NCBI GenBank assembly: GCA_027886185.1
Contig: WOAB01000528.1
Location: forward strand, 2,604,001 to 2,668,000
Reading direction: 5' to 3'
Length of the DNA stretch: 64,000 nucleotides
From: Rheum nobile
Taxonomy: Eukaryota; Streptophyta; Magnoliopsida; Caryophyllales; Polygonaceae
Both the position numbers and the translations under genes were made by a program. The notes under the pieces are model-generated. The model did no database searches and was not told the origin of the DNA. It saw only the letters and a list, made by a program, of their open reading frames with translations. Every line of letters starts with the position of its first letter. Position 1 is the first letter of the stretch. This document shows, piece by piece, positions 22,009 to 33,344 of this stretch.

Positions 22009-24402
22009 TTAGTCAAACTTTTCCTTCTTCACTTTCTTTAGAGTAACCCTCTTCTTTGTGGTTGATCCATTGTCATGATTCGTAATTTGACTATCTTCAG
22101 ATTTAGCACTCTCCTCAGAATTGATATTTTCCTCATCATCAATGTTTATATAGTCACGCTTACGGGGTGTCGCCATTTCATTTGATGGCACTTTAGACAC
22201 CTCATCATTCTCTACATCAAGTGATGCCTGATTTTCCTATAATAAGCAAAGTTCTTGATCAATTCAAGTACCCAAATCTGAAAATTAAAATAAATAAAAT
22301 GAAGAATGCATACCTCTGATTCTAAACTGCATTGTTCAAACTTTTCAATCAAAGTCAAATCACCCGTCATGTTTGTTACTGTGTATGTCGTTGCAGATGG
22401 AAGTCTACTAGTATTAAATTGGGAAATGAGAACCCTAAACAACATTTTTTTATTTAATAACACATTTAGATCGTCTGGGATGATACTAATGTCCTTATCC
22501 TGAAAATTAAAATGAACAAAAATGAATTAATGAAATAAGAATCATTATATACGTATCACTTCACATTTTATATACTTAATTTAAGACCCAAAAATTTACC
22601 TTATCTATTGACTCAATAATGCTTGTGACTGATTTCTTTAAAAACTGAGTAGCTTCTCTATCAAAATAGTCAATTGAGCAGTCCCAGATCCATCTATAAC
22701 ATTAACTTGAACACAAAATATGCACAGGAAAAAACATATATAAATAACTCAATAAACAAAAAACAGTAAAATTCATTTGTCGTAAATTAATTACCTAGGA
22801 ATTGCATAGTTCACTAATGCATCACATTTCTTGCACCAAAACTGTTCTTCTTGTGCTTGCACTTTGCTTTTACACCGTTTGCATGAATTATAGTACCATC
22901 CATATGAATCTTCAATATGGTCAATGGTGGCAAGAACAATAGCTTGGAGAACCTTTAGGAATTATCAGTGTAATAATAAATAAATAACCTAAAAACTTAA
23001 TCTTTAAAAACTCATAAATAATCTAAAAAACTTAATATTTACATATAAAATGTTTAGAAACTCAAACATTCTTAACTGACCGTTTCACGCTCATGAAGAT
23101 GTTCATAAAGTTCATCCAAGGTTTTTCTTACACTCACATCCAAGAAAATATCAGCAGAAGAGTATGATCGCTCACTGGATAGTTATATACAACTATTACC
23201 ACCTTTTGAAGCAGATTGTTTTGATATACTAAAGTTTAAAAAACAAAATAGTAAATTATTTACAATTAATATAACCAAATATCCAAAAGAAACTATTTGA
23301 GAAACAGTATGCTGAACAATATAATAGAATACTTACAATTAATATAAACAGATATGTATAAATAAAACATCAGAATATACCTTTCCTTGAATTTTGAAAT
23401 CTCGCTAATACTTTCATCGTCAAAATACACCCTTGTGCCATAATATCCATTTGACACATTAGGTGAATTATTCCATTTCCCAAGCTTCGCGAACTGAACT
23501 ATAACAACGATCGTATTTTGATTTGATGCGCCAATAAATTGACGACATAAATCAGCAAAATCATCCCATAGAGTACAATTAATGATATTGTTACTTTGAT
23601 ATCAACAAAATAAAAGTTAGAAATCATCATTTTTATAAACAGAAAATGTTTTATTTGTGTAATGACATTAAAAAGTAATAAAAACTAATAAATAATTAAT
23701 ACCTTGCATCCATTAATTGCAAATTAATTCTTTTATCATCTTTGTCATTGCTTTTAGTAAAGGTCACTATCTGATCACCAATTCACCAATAACATCTACA
23801 CATAAAATGTACAATATTAATGAAGCATATTATACACATAAAAACAACATAGTTAAAGGATTTTAATATGAAAATATTCAGAAACAACTTACCGTAAAGA
23901 TATCCTTTATCCAATGACTCGTCGAGGTTTTTTTCAAATGCAGTAAATTTGAATCCATGAACAGGAACAAAAATGGTCGAACATGGTTTAACGGTAGTGT
24001 TGCGATAAAATATGACCTTATACTTGTGATCATAAAACTTAAATGGTATATCATATAGGGCAACTCCGAAATTTGAAATCAAATAAGCACCTCCTTCTTT
24101 TAATAAAGATAAGTTAACCATAAAAGCTTCTTTAATGACTGCATGGATTTTGTCACCCTGAAAAATAATATCACAAAATTCTAATCACATAATTGAATTT
24201 AATACACATATTAGGCACACAATTTTGTAAATACACAAAACAATCTGTTAACATATAAACTACTAATCAGTACCTCCTCATCCATTAGAATTAGTTTAGT
24301 CGTTCTGTATTGAGTTGGATCGTCTTTATTTGGAACTTTAAATAAACAGATTACATGAACCTTAAGTTCATGATTACCTCGGGTACCTGTAATATCCTTC
24401 AC
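22009..24402 (-). pseudogene. Helitron-associated RPA1-like gene (single-stranded DNA-binding), broken
   Basis: Read right to left, nine exons resemble the large RPA subunit: 24402-24274 (HVICLFKVPNKDDPTQYRTTKLILMDEE); 24157-23893 (GDKIHAVIKEAFM and VALYDIPFKFYDHKYKVIF, first OB fold); about 23795-23700; 23592-23381 (INCTLWDDFADLCRQF and FAKLGKWNNSPNVSNGYYGT, second OB fold); 23170-23081; about 22957-22795 with a C4 zinc ribbon (CKRCK..WCKKCD); 22694-22600; about 22503-22313; and a basic tail ending KKRVTLKKVKKEKFD. Plant Helitrons often carry such genes, thought to protect single strands during transposition. The third exon is frameshifted by an 8-bp tandem duplication at 23775-23790. No good ATG was found upstream of 24402, and the short upstream frame has a stop. 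Confidence 0.8.
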
Positions 24403-24822
24403 GTGCTATATAATTTTTGACATATCTACAATACGGAATAAACAATTTTTAGTATTTATATTAACATGAACATAAAATCTGAATTACAACAAAGAAAATG
24501 AATTTATGAAATAGAATCTAAACCCCATCTGAAACTACTTGGTACACTTTCAGTTTTAACCTTGTATATGATTTATGGATTTACTGGAAAATACTACATT
24601 CTTTGAAAAAAATGATGTGTTACAGACTATTTTGTCATGATGTCAAGATCTGGAGTTTGGTGAGGATTGCACATTGAAGAAGGTTATAGAAATATACATA
24701 CCCTCATCAAGGAAAGAAAAAACGTAAGCTCTTTGTCTATATATCTATTTGCTCTTGACTCCGATGTATTTGTGAAAGACATCTTTTTCAAATGACATTG
24801 TTGAAAATAGAGGGGGTATTAT

Positions 24823-24913
24823 TAGTCGGTGTGGAGTTGCTCCGAGAGAGTATTTGTTTCATTGGCAAAATGACTAATGTAATAGTCTCTCGGAGCATCT
24901 TCTACACCGACTT
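24823..24913 (+). ncRNA. Pre-miRNA-like hairpin (putative)
   Basis: Arms 24823-24854 and 24881-24913 are complementary over about 32 bp with roughly five mismatches or bulges, enclosing a 26-nt loop. The shared core is GTCGGTGT..GCTCCGAGAGA. Size and imperfect pairing fit a plant miRNA precursor or a young inverted duplication. I do not recognise the arms as a known miRNA. The weak frame across it (from 24792) is not a gene. Confidence 0.4.
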
Positions 24914-25066
24914 AGGTAAACATGCCTCATCATTAAAGAACAAAAACAGTAATGTATTTGCTAGTTATGCAGGATCTATTTGTCTCTCTTTTTATCTACT
25001 CTATCTCTCTCTAAAAATCCTTTTTGTTTCATTTTTTTTCCCTTAATGAGGATGTCTGGAGGTTGG

Positions 25067-25385
25067 GAAGCAGAACTCAGTCATTTAAGGGGATGATGTT
25101 CTGGCAACTCATGGGGTTCCAAGATCTAAAAAGAAAACCTGAAGGTACGGATACTATACTAACATTGATATGAACATGAAAAATAGATATTAAATGTTGC
25201 ACAGAGTATAGTGAATGAATTATTACCTTGTAATTGAGTTCTGGATATCCTGAATAAAACTGAAACAAAGTAAAAAAAAAATCAATATCAGTTTGGTTTG
25301 AAATGTTAAATCTTAATCCCTACAAACACTGAATTTCTATTCGCAAAGATATAAGAATTACTTAAATGACTGAGTTCTGCTTTAG
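25067..25385. repeat. Short element bounded by 22-bp inverted repeats
   Basis: AAGCAGAACTCAGTCATTTAAG at the left (about 25068-25089) is mirrored by CTTAAATGACTGAGTTCTGCTT at the right (about 25363-25384), perfectly or nearly so, about 270 bp apart. The interior is AT-rich with no coding sign. It may be a small MITE or a regulatory foldback within the Helitron 5' region. No target duplication was identified. Confidence 0.5.
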
Positions 25386-26038
25386 TTAAGCATTACCTCT
25401 TGAATGTCTCTATTCTGCTGTGGTTTAGGGTTTTACAATAATTGAGAAGGTATATATTTATAGTCGACTATATGAAAGAGATGTAGTATTGTATTTTTGA
25501 AATGCATAGATCTTATAATCAGTTTTGCTTTTTATGGATGTTTTATGATATGCCGAATTTCTGTCATTGGGAAACAGAAAGCACATTATTTTTGTCTCAG
25601 ATTATAAGATATGCCGAATTTTTGTAATTTATATACGTGATTTCAAAGCTGTGCAATATATTTTGCCATATATATATTCTGTCGTTTATTTTGCATATAT
25701 TTTTTATTCTGTAATATTTTGCCACGTATTCATTTGGAAAATGTAGATTCTCAGTGTCATATACACTGCAATATATTTTATGTGATTTCCTTTGATATGA
25801 TTAATTTAGTGTGCAGATATTTTATATTCTAAAATATTATGTCATATGTCTGTTTATGGACAAGTTCATAGGATTGGTTTGCAGAATTTGGGCGTCGAGG
25901 CAACAATTGCATAATTTCTGTATTATTGTCAATTTTATGGTGATTTGTTTCTGCTTCAGGTTTAGCCTTGCAAGTTTTAATATTGCACAGGTTCAATTTT
26001 GTGCAATATGATGTTTTTAGAGTTTGTAAGTTTTCTGC

Positions 26039-26128
26039 ATGTGTATTAAGTTTTTGCATGTGTGTTGCAAGTTTTTGGAGGTGTTTTTGCATGTGTGTTG
26101 CAAGTTTTTGGAGGTGTTTTTGCATTTG
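26039..26128 (+). repeat. Tandem repeat of about 38 bp
   Basis: TTGCATGTGTGTTGCAAGTTTTTGGAGGTGTTT-type units occur about two and a half times in succession. The sequence is low complexity; open frames here on both strands are by-products. Confidence 0.8.
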
Positions 26129-26560
26129 AAGTTTTTGATTGTATGCAGATTCTATTATTTTTCTTATGGTTTAAAATTTATAATGTTTTGTATAAATCAT
26201 ATACTGCACAATTCTGCTGTTTTTTTCAATTGCAAATTTTTCATTATTATATTCGGAATTATATGCAATATTCAGATAATAGATCGGATTATAATTGTTT
26301 AGTTTTATAAAGATTTGCAATCGAAAAATTAGGTTAGAATATTAATTGCATATTTTTAAAAAAGATTTACAATCTACCAAAATCAAAATGGAACAAAGAA
26401 AATCATGTTAATGTTAAATAAGCCTAAAACGATGTATTTTAGTAAACTACCAAATGAAGCAAAAAACTGACACGTGTACAACAAAATTCCGCGATGACAC
26501 GTGGCACCGCAATTTTCGGATGTATTCTCGGGGCGCGTGCCTGTGCAGACGCGATTCTGC

Positions 26561-26580
26561 TTTAGTTATTATATAGTAGA
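26561..26580 (-). other. Helitron 5' terminus
   Basis: On the minus strand this reads TCTACTATATAATAACTAAA, next to a 5' A. It resembles the other Helitron 5' end at 59774 (TCTATTATATATATACTAAA), which supports both calls. Confidence 0.7.
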
Positions 26581-27488
26581 TTAGTAATCGTTATTTAGAT
26601 ATTTAAGGTAATATTTTTACCCTGATTTAAAAAAAGATTATATTTTTACCAAGGAGTTTTAACTTGTAAGAAATGAAATATCACAATATTTTTTTATATA
26701 TGTCAAAGTAATGGAAAACGAAGAATTTCTTTTACATATCCATCCAGTTTATCAGCTTTTTGAAATGCTACGACAAAAAAATGTATTTTTTTTACAATAA
26801 AAAAATTTATCTGTGATGAACTGGATAAATTCTTCTATGATAAACTGTATGATTACTATTGTTGGATTTATACCAATGAAAACAAATGAAGGAGCCTAAG
26901 AAACGAGTTTAGAGATAGAATTGAAGCCCTAGACAGAGGATCTCTTTATCTTGATGTACTCGAAAAAAAGACTCGATTATGCTTATATCTTCAACTGTTG
27001 TTAAAAAATATTTACAATTAAAAATGATAATAAAAATGAATAAAATAACCAAAAATAGATATATATTTTATTATAAATTTGTGTCATCAATTAAAATGAC
27101 AGTTTATTATTTAACACAGTGAGAAGTAATATGATAAGCTATTTTCTTAAAAAATATCTTAATAATCAGGTGCTTTATTTTATTGACATACTTTATTTTA
27201 ATTATCTTTTATTTAATAAAATAAATTAGTGTATTCAACTATGAAATTTCTCTATATGATTTTCTTTATCTAAATTAAAAAAATTTTATAATTTAAAAAA
27301 TATTCAGTTTATATTTACACTAACCTTACAAAAATGTGGTAAAGTAGGCGAGAGAAAGTGGATTCGGCGTTCTCTGCGAACTGGCTTGCGCAAAAAGCCA
27401 ACTCTCACGATTCATTTAACAATCAAATCCCTCGAACTTCCATCGCCGATTTTCACAAGCAACCTCCAGAAACACACATACCCACACA
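26581..27488. other. AT-rich intergenic DNA and proteasome gene promoter/5' UTR
   Basis: Positions 26581-27300 are AT-rich with no coding sign. From about 27345 composition shifts (AAAGTAGGCGAGAGAAAGTGG and after), typical of a 5' UTR. No TATA box stands out. The large Helitron ends about 900 bp upstream of the start codon. Confidence 0.5.
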
Positions 27489-30400
27489 ATGAGTCGCGGA
27501 AGCGGAGGTGGATACGATCGTCACATTACGATTTTCTCCCCCGAAGGTCGTCTCTTTCAAGTCGGTATGTCCAAATCTTCATTCCCCATTTTCTCAGATC
27601 TGTTCGCAGTTTGAAAAAGAAAAACGTTTTCAATTAGGTTAATTTTCGGACTCGTGTGAAATCTAAATCTAAATACTTATCGGTTGAGTTTGTATCAGAG
27701 TATGCCTTTAAAGCTGTGAAGTCCGGCGGAGTCACCTCGATTGGTGTTAGGGGAAAGGATTCGGTTTGCGTCGTCACTCAGAAGAAAGTCCCTGTGAGTG
27801 AATCTACTTCAGTATATTTTTCATTAGTTAGTTGTTTATAGGTTTTTTATGGTGGTTGATTTTGGATTTTTTGAATGGTGTTGTGTTTGCAGGACAAGCT
27901 TCTAGATCAAACTAGTGTTACGCACCTTTTCCCAATAACTAAGTACCTTGGACTGTTGGCTACCGGCATGACAGGTTTGATTCTTCAAAAATGATTCCAT
28001 CTTATCTTACTTCCACTAGGAAATTGTGATTTCAGACTCCTCCTGCTAGGAGTGTTATTGTTGATTAAATTGTTATTTTTAGCTAACAAGAGTTCAAATT
28101 GAACATGTGGATGTTGTTTCAAAGTCCATGAATGCATTTTTTGAGATTTTTTTGTTCTTTTAGGGGATCAATTGTTTCTTGAGTCTGCTAGTCATCTCTA
28201 ACTAGCGATGCCTAAAAAGGATTTCGGATCTTATAGTTTGGAATATTTAATTTGAAAGTTAATATTTTTGTTAGGAAGTATATCCACACAAAACATATGT
28301 TTCTTGTTCTGCTGGGATTCTAAAACATTTTTTCTGGAGATATGCTTACTATGCTTCTTTTGGTGTATTTAGCTGATGCCAGGACTTTGGTTCAACAGGC
28401 GAGGAATGAAGCAGCAGAGTTCCGCCATAAATATGGTTATGAAATGCCTGTGGATGTCTTGGCTAGATGGTATTCTTATCTTCATATTCTATCAAATATC
28501 ATTTTGTAATTGGTAGATTTGTTGGAAACTTTGGCTCTTGTGTAAATATGAGTGTTTTGGGGGGCTTTGGTAATTTAGCGGGCCTAGTTTAAATGTTGAT
28601 TTATCAACACGATTGTTGGTTGATAATCCACATTTACATATTTGTTGGCATTGCATAGAAGATATATTGTGCAGCCATTGATTAGAGTTGTCTTTGTTCA
28701 CGAAGGATTGCGGACAAGTCTCAAGTCTATACACAACATGCTTACATGAGGCCTCTTGGAGTAGGTTTGTACAAAGTCCAATGTTTACAAATTACTTGAA
28801 CATCATTCCTAATAAACTTTTGTTTATTATACATTCCTGTTTATGATGCTTGCATTTTGCAGTTGCTATGGTTTTGGGAATTGATGATGAGACTGGGCCA
28901 CAGCTGTTCAAGTGTGATCCAGCTGGTCACTTTTTTGGTCACAGGGTACGCAAACAGATTTGTTTATAGCCGTGGTTCTTCTTTTGCTTTCTATACAAAT
29001 ATTTTGCATGATGTATACAAACTGAAGGGTGTTTGGTTATGACGTATGAGAACTCTTCAATGGTTAAAATGAATTCAAAATCCAAAGGAATATCTTGTCT
29101 TGGAACAAATCGAATAAAAAACATAGTAGTTTCTTTTCTTCTTTGTATTGGGTTAATCTTATGGCTGTGCAACTATTAAAAACTTACACTGTATCCCTTT
29201 TTGTAAGCTTGAAGCAATTACCTGATCTTGTTGCTGTGAGCCTATGACTTACGAGAATTTGAAGTGGTTGAAACAAACTTAAAATCCAAAGGAAGATCTT
29301 TGTGTGGATGCAATATGGATTAAAAAACTGAAAATCCAAAGGAATGTCTTGTTTTGGAGCAAATTGAATAAAAAACAAAGTAGCTCTTTATTCTTTTGAT
29401 CAAATTTACTTTTTATTTTTTATGGCTCTGCCACAAATGAAGAAGAACTGCTTCTATTTATATGGATATTGTTGCCCTGTTTCTGAGCTTGAAGCAATTA
29501 CCAGATTTTGTCTGTTGTCCTTATTTTAAGTTAATAATTTTTGTATCAGGCAACTAGTGCTGGTTCCAAGGAGCAAGAAGCTATCAACTTTTTGGAGAAG
29601 AAAATGAAAAATGATCCTGCTTTCTCTTATGATGAAACCGTACAGGTATGTGGAAAAATCTGATTGTCTTGGAACATGGATCGGGTGTTGCTTTCTAGAT
29701 ATATAGATGGTTCAGTAAGAACTGTGATCTTAGTGACCAAGTGAGCAAATGAATCATAAATCTTTATACGTGGAAGGACTTAGAGGTTTTGCAGTTGTCC
29801 TATGGCCCTTTCTTGTTTTTGGTGGATGTTGCTTTTCAGTTTTTACAAGCATGTCTGATGCAGAACTATCTTGTAATGTGGCCTACAAAACTACATAATA
29901 GAACGTATTACACAAAGAATTAATATTTATTTTGTCAATTGAGGTGATGACTTATCCATTATTACTCTCTTGGAGGATGTTGGGAAAAAGTAGCATCAAT
30001 AGTGCAGTTCCCTTGTGCTTCAAATTAGTTTATTACAATGCAGTAAAGTAGGTCTCATGTTCAACATGGGGGGCTTATGAAGCAGCATAATAACTGGTAT
30101 TGTTAAAGCACTAGACGTGGGCCTGTTGACTTAATTCATAGAAGCTAAACATGATACGAAGTTTCCCTTTTGGTTCTTATATTTTGAGTTCATTTCTATT
30201 ATCAGTCTAATCTGTCAAAATGTTCTGACTGTTTGTTATTGCCCCATTATTCTGGTGATTTTGGTACTTATGAATTAGTTATCTTACATTTTGGGACTCC
30301 CTGATGTTCTATTTTCATTCTGCAGACTGCAATCTCTGCCCTACAAAATGTTCTACAAGAAGATTTCAAAGCCACTGAAATTGAGGTACTCCATCCTGAT

Positions 30401-30756
30401 AAATTTTGATACCAGTTTCAGACTTTTCCTCAACTTCTTGTTATCACTATGTTGGATGTTCTCTTGTGAATAACTAGTCATATCAGTCCCTCACTAGCTA
30501 GCTCACATGAAATGATATTTTTTTTCCATACCGTGGAAGTTGCACATTGTGTCAAATATGTAATGCTACAAGCTACCTGCATACCAATAGCACTTGATAA
30601 TATTCACCTTCAGCTTAGAACAAGTACACTATTGTGTCTTAATTTGTGCTTGTCTGATTTCAGGTTGGAGTCGTCAGGAAAGAAAACCCTGTCTTTAGGG
30701 TTCTGTCTACTGAGGAGATTGACGAGCACCTGACTGCCATAAGTGAGCGTGATTAG
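27489..30756 (+). CDS. PAA1: Proteasome 20S subunit alpha type-6
   Basis: Nine coding exons: 27489-27564, 27699-27793, 27893-27974, 28373-28469, 28706-28764, 28863-28945, 29550-29645, 30326-30385, 30664-30756. They total 741 nt, giving 246 aa, the usual length of this subunit. All introns have GT..AG ends. The N-terminus MSRGSGGGYDRHITIFSPEG with GRLFQVEYAFKAV is the alpha-subunit signature that forms the gate of the 20S core. ARTLVQQARNEAAEFRHKYG and SQVYTQHAYMRPLGV are also diagnostic, and the end is EEIDEHLTAISERD. Alpha subunits have no protease site; they form the outer rings that bind the regulatory cap in cytosol and nucleus. The start was chosen by family alignment. A possible poly(A) signal AATAAA is at 31041. 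The symbol follows Arabidopsis naming; which of two paralogues it matches is not resolved. Confidence 0.97.
29050..29520 (+). repeat. Duplicated block inside a proteasome-gene intron
   Basis: Within the intron 28946-29549, AAAATCCAAAGGAATATCTT with GGAACAAATCGAATAAAAAAC (about 29076-29122) recurs as AAAATCCAAAGGAATGTCTT with GGAGCAAATTGAATAAAAAAC (about 29331-29377). Each copy is followed by a shared AGCTTGAAGCAATTACC (about 29206 and 29487). A partial third copy starts at about 29282. Unit spacing is about 255-280 bp. Confidence 0.7.
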
Positions 30757-31224
30757 TTCCTAGGGACTTACATGAGCCCCTTTCAAGGTTTTTAATCAAG
30801 AGTAAACTTAATTGCTGTATTGTCAGATAATGCTTTTAAAGACACTTTGTAGAAGTATTCAACCTTAAACCTAATGTTTTGGGATTGGCTATTTGGAGTG
30901 TGGGGTTGAGTTATTTTATTGACAGGTCAAGCCACTGCATTTGAAACATCAACAAGCAGTTTCATCTCTGCTCATACGGGGGATAGCCACAAAACCCTGT
31001 CCATTTTGGTGGATGACAAGAAAAAGTCAACTTAGTCTTGAATAAACATAAATGCACGTGAAAAATGTAGCACCCGTCGGTTTATTGGTTTGAACTTGAA
31101 TCACCCTCACGTCAATAAGTGACCAACCAATTACTGAGCAAGTGGAAGGTGAATTCGATTTACAAAGGTTAACGAATAGAGGTTTACCACCTATTTCTCC
31201 AAAAGCACCAAGGGGGGAGGTATC
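30757..31224 (+). other. Proteasome gene 3' UTR and short LTR-like remnant
   Basis: The 3' UTR probably runs to about 31060 (AATAAA at 31041). From 31067, TGTAGCACCCGTCGGTTTAT resembles the start of a gypsy LTR, but nothing else of such an element is visible, so this is a weak suggestion. Confidence 0.4.
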
Positions 31225-31240
31225 AATATGGTTTGGAACT

Positions 31241-32052
31241 GACCCTGTAGAAATGAAAATGGGTAAGCTTTATTCATGAAAAAAACACTCCCAGCGAGGG
31301 AACGCTCCCAGTGAGGCGCCGGCCCTAAAACCAGCTCCTTCTGGAGCCCGCCGCCACCATGGCAACACCACCCCGCCGCCACCATGGCAACACCACCCCC
31401 TCTGGTTCTCCCCGCTACAATGGCATTCTTTTTTCCAACCGCTCTCCCCCGGTTCTCCCCTCCTCTCCACTACTTTCTGCTCCGGTGACCACCATCCACC
31501 TCCAACGAACACACTCTCATTCCCGTCGACGACCTGCTTCAGATCCAACCTAGACGTGACTCCTGCGTCCTTCTTCTCCCTCCAATGGTACTCCCCTCTC
31601 ACCACCTCGGTCAGTGCAGCGGCTCGTTGTCCTCGAGGGAGAGGGCGGTGATGGGGTCGGGGCCGCCGAGGTGGTCCAGGAGATAGGGGCTGTTGGAGTC
31701 GGGGTCGGTGGCGGATTGGAGCAGCGGCGGATTGGAGGAGCCGACCCTAATTTTTTTTTTTTGGGTTCCGTTGCGAGACACTCTTGGGATGATGAAGCTT
31801 GCCTAGATGATGAATCGAGTTATAGTTCCGACTTGTTAGAGGATGACCTTCCTTCTGACGGCGCAGCGTCTGTTTGTGCTTTACTCACCTCATTTATGGG
31901 TTTCTTTGTTTTGTCATGCTTTAGTTTGTTTCGTTTGTTGTTTGTTTTTGTTTCTTTTGGGTATTATTGTATTGCCGGTTAGCCCGATTGTCAGTTTCTG
32001 GCTTCTCGAAGTTGTACACTTCGAATTCTTACTTTATCAATTTTTTTTTTTA
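31241..32052 (+). mobile_element. Non-LTR-type insertion with 16-bp target duplication
   Basis: AATATGGTTTGGAACT is directly repeated at 31225-31240 and 32053-32068. A target duplication of this length points to LINE-type integration. The insert is GC-rich on its left and contains a doubled CCGCCGCCACCATGGCAACA unit (about 31349-31402). It ends with T-rich text (TTATCAATTTTTTTTTT). A frame at 31614-31982 ends WDDEACLDDESSYSSDLLED and then a hydrophobic Phe/Leu stretch before a stop, perhaps the degraded 3' end of an L1-like ORF. No reverse transcriptase motif is present, so it is either heavily 5'-truncated or a processed copy of another transcript. Confidence 0.55.
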
Positions 32053-32068
32053 AATATGGTTTGGAACT

Positions 32069-32920
32069 CAATTCCTGGTGGGTTGAAAAGCTAATGAGCC
32101 CAAAAAACCTCAAATATGTGAAAATTTCAAATCTGATACCAGGGGTTGAAAATCCGGTATGAAACTCAAAAAATGTGATACCAAACAACTAATAATGGGT
32201 TAGGGTTTTCAAACCCGATTCTTCATCCCCATGGACCCCGTATCATGTAAACAATCAGGCCCTTAAACTACAAATTTGGTAATTCCAATCCGATGCATGA
32301 AACCTTAATCATGATTATCAAATAACCCCTAAGATAATTCTCTAAATTCATATAATATGAGTTTTGAAGGGGTGAAAAATGAAACGAAACAAAACAAAAT
32401 GGAAAAAGGAAGCTAATATTATGTCAAAAATGTTCCATTACCCTCAAATAACCCACTTCTTTACAGTTAAACTTCCTCGTAAGAAGATAAATATTCATCT
32501 AGGTTTTCTTCTGCATTTTGGATGTCAAATTGATTATTTACCCCACCCCACCAGGCCACCACGCGCCCACACAACACACTTCTATTTTAAGTAAATTTGC
32601 ATGTTCAACCTAGCTAATATAATAATTCGGTTTGTCTAACCTATGTCCTAAGGACATAGGTTAAGAATTCCTATTAAGGAATGTAAATCCTAAATAAAAA
32701 AGGGTGAACCCATTTAAAAAAATTTAAAAAATTCTAAAAAATTAACAAATAATCAAAATTTTCTATATAAGAGATCTTAACATATGCCCTAAGAGCATAT
32801 GTTAAAAAAATCGATAATAATTTGACCATTGAAAATTTTCTTTCAACCAAATATATTTTCCAAACCCCAGAAATGTTATTCCTCAATCTAGGAAAACACT
32901 TCGGATGAAGTAGCTTTATC
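32069..32920. other. AT-rich intergenic region with two related small hairpins
   Basis: No genes. AACCTATGTCCTAAGGACATAGGTT (32638-32662) and TAACATATGCCCTAAGAGCATATGTTA (32778-32804) are near-perfect palindromes built on the same pattern, 115 bp apart; they may be the ends of a small foldback element. The rest is low-complexity AT-rich sequence. Confidence 0.55.
32638..32804. repeat. Paired palindromes of the same design
   Basis: Two hairpins with 10-11 bp stems and CCTAA-type loops bound an AT-rich spacer. Both stems contain TATG..CATA next to a CCTAAG centre. They could mark a MITE; no target duplication was found. Confidence 0.45.
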
Positions 32921-32925
32921 ATAAG

Positions 32926-33342
32926 TGAGAGGGATAATTATGAACAATTAATTATCCCTAGAATAAAAAAGAAAAAGAAAAAAAGAATATTTTCAAGGAG
33001 TAATTATTTGATAAGATATCATAAATTAGTCTCTAAGAAAAAGTAGTTATTATCCCAATATCTTAAAAGATAATAAGGAAAAAGGTAATTAAGAGGTAAA
33101 ATGGAAGAAATCTTAGTTTCTATCTCATTCTTTTCAATCGTTCATCATCTTATCTACCTCCATAGGAGATTTTTGGTGTTCTTGAGTGTCGGAGGTGAAT
33201 CAGGGGATCCCACCCTCACCCCTTACGTTTTCTTTGTTCTCAGATCCGATGAGAAGATCGGTTTCTGTTTTTGGAAGCTTTTTGTGGAAGTTCTATCGTT
33301 CTCTTTCCGATCTCTGAGGTAGTACGAATTATTGCTACTACA
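32926..33342 (+). repeat. 5' LTR of the Retand-like element
   Basis: Starts TGAGAGGGATAATTATG and ends ATTGCTACTACA. It aligns along its whole length with the 3' LTR, with point differences and a few small indels. At 417 bp it is short for a gypsy LTR but normal for some Tat members. Confidence 0.92.
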
Positions 33343-33344
33343 TT

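Larger units (their letters stand above)
7727..26580 (-). mobile_element. Large decayed autonomous-type Helitron
   Basis: The 5' terminus is at 26580 on the minus strand: TCTACTATATAATAACTAAA directly after a host A (complement of T26581). This matches the TC start and AT insertion site of Helitrons. GC-rich hairpin text follows just inside (CGCGT..ACGCG at about 26538-26553). Inside, all on the minus strand, are the RPA-like gene, an acidic-tail gene, the cassette exons and Rep/helicase. The 3' terminus (CTRR with hairpin) was not found; it may lie left of the gypsy insertion or be lost. The left coordinate is therefore only the edge of the gypsy LTR. Membership of all genes in one element is inferred from strand and continuity. 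Confidence 0.65.

Noticed and set aside
24792..25046. Protein of 84 aa
   Set aside because: The frame runs through a hairpin and has no family likeness; the hairpin explains the sequence better.
31270..31605. Minus-strand Gly/Trp-rich frame of 111 aa
   Set aside because: Low-complexity reading of a doubled GC-rich unit; no homologous domain.
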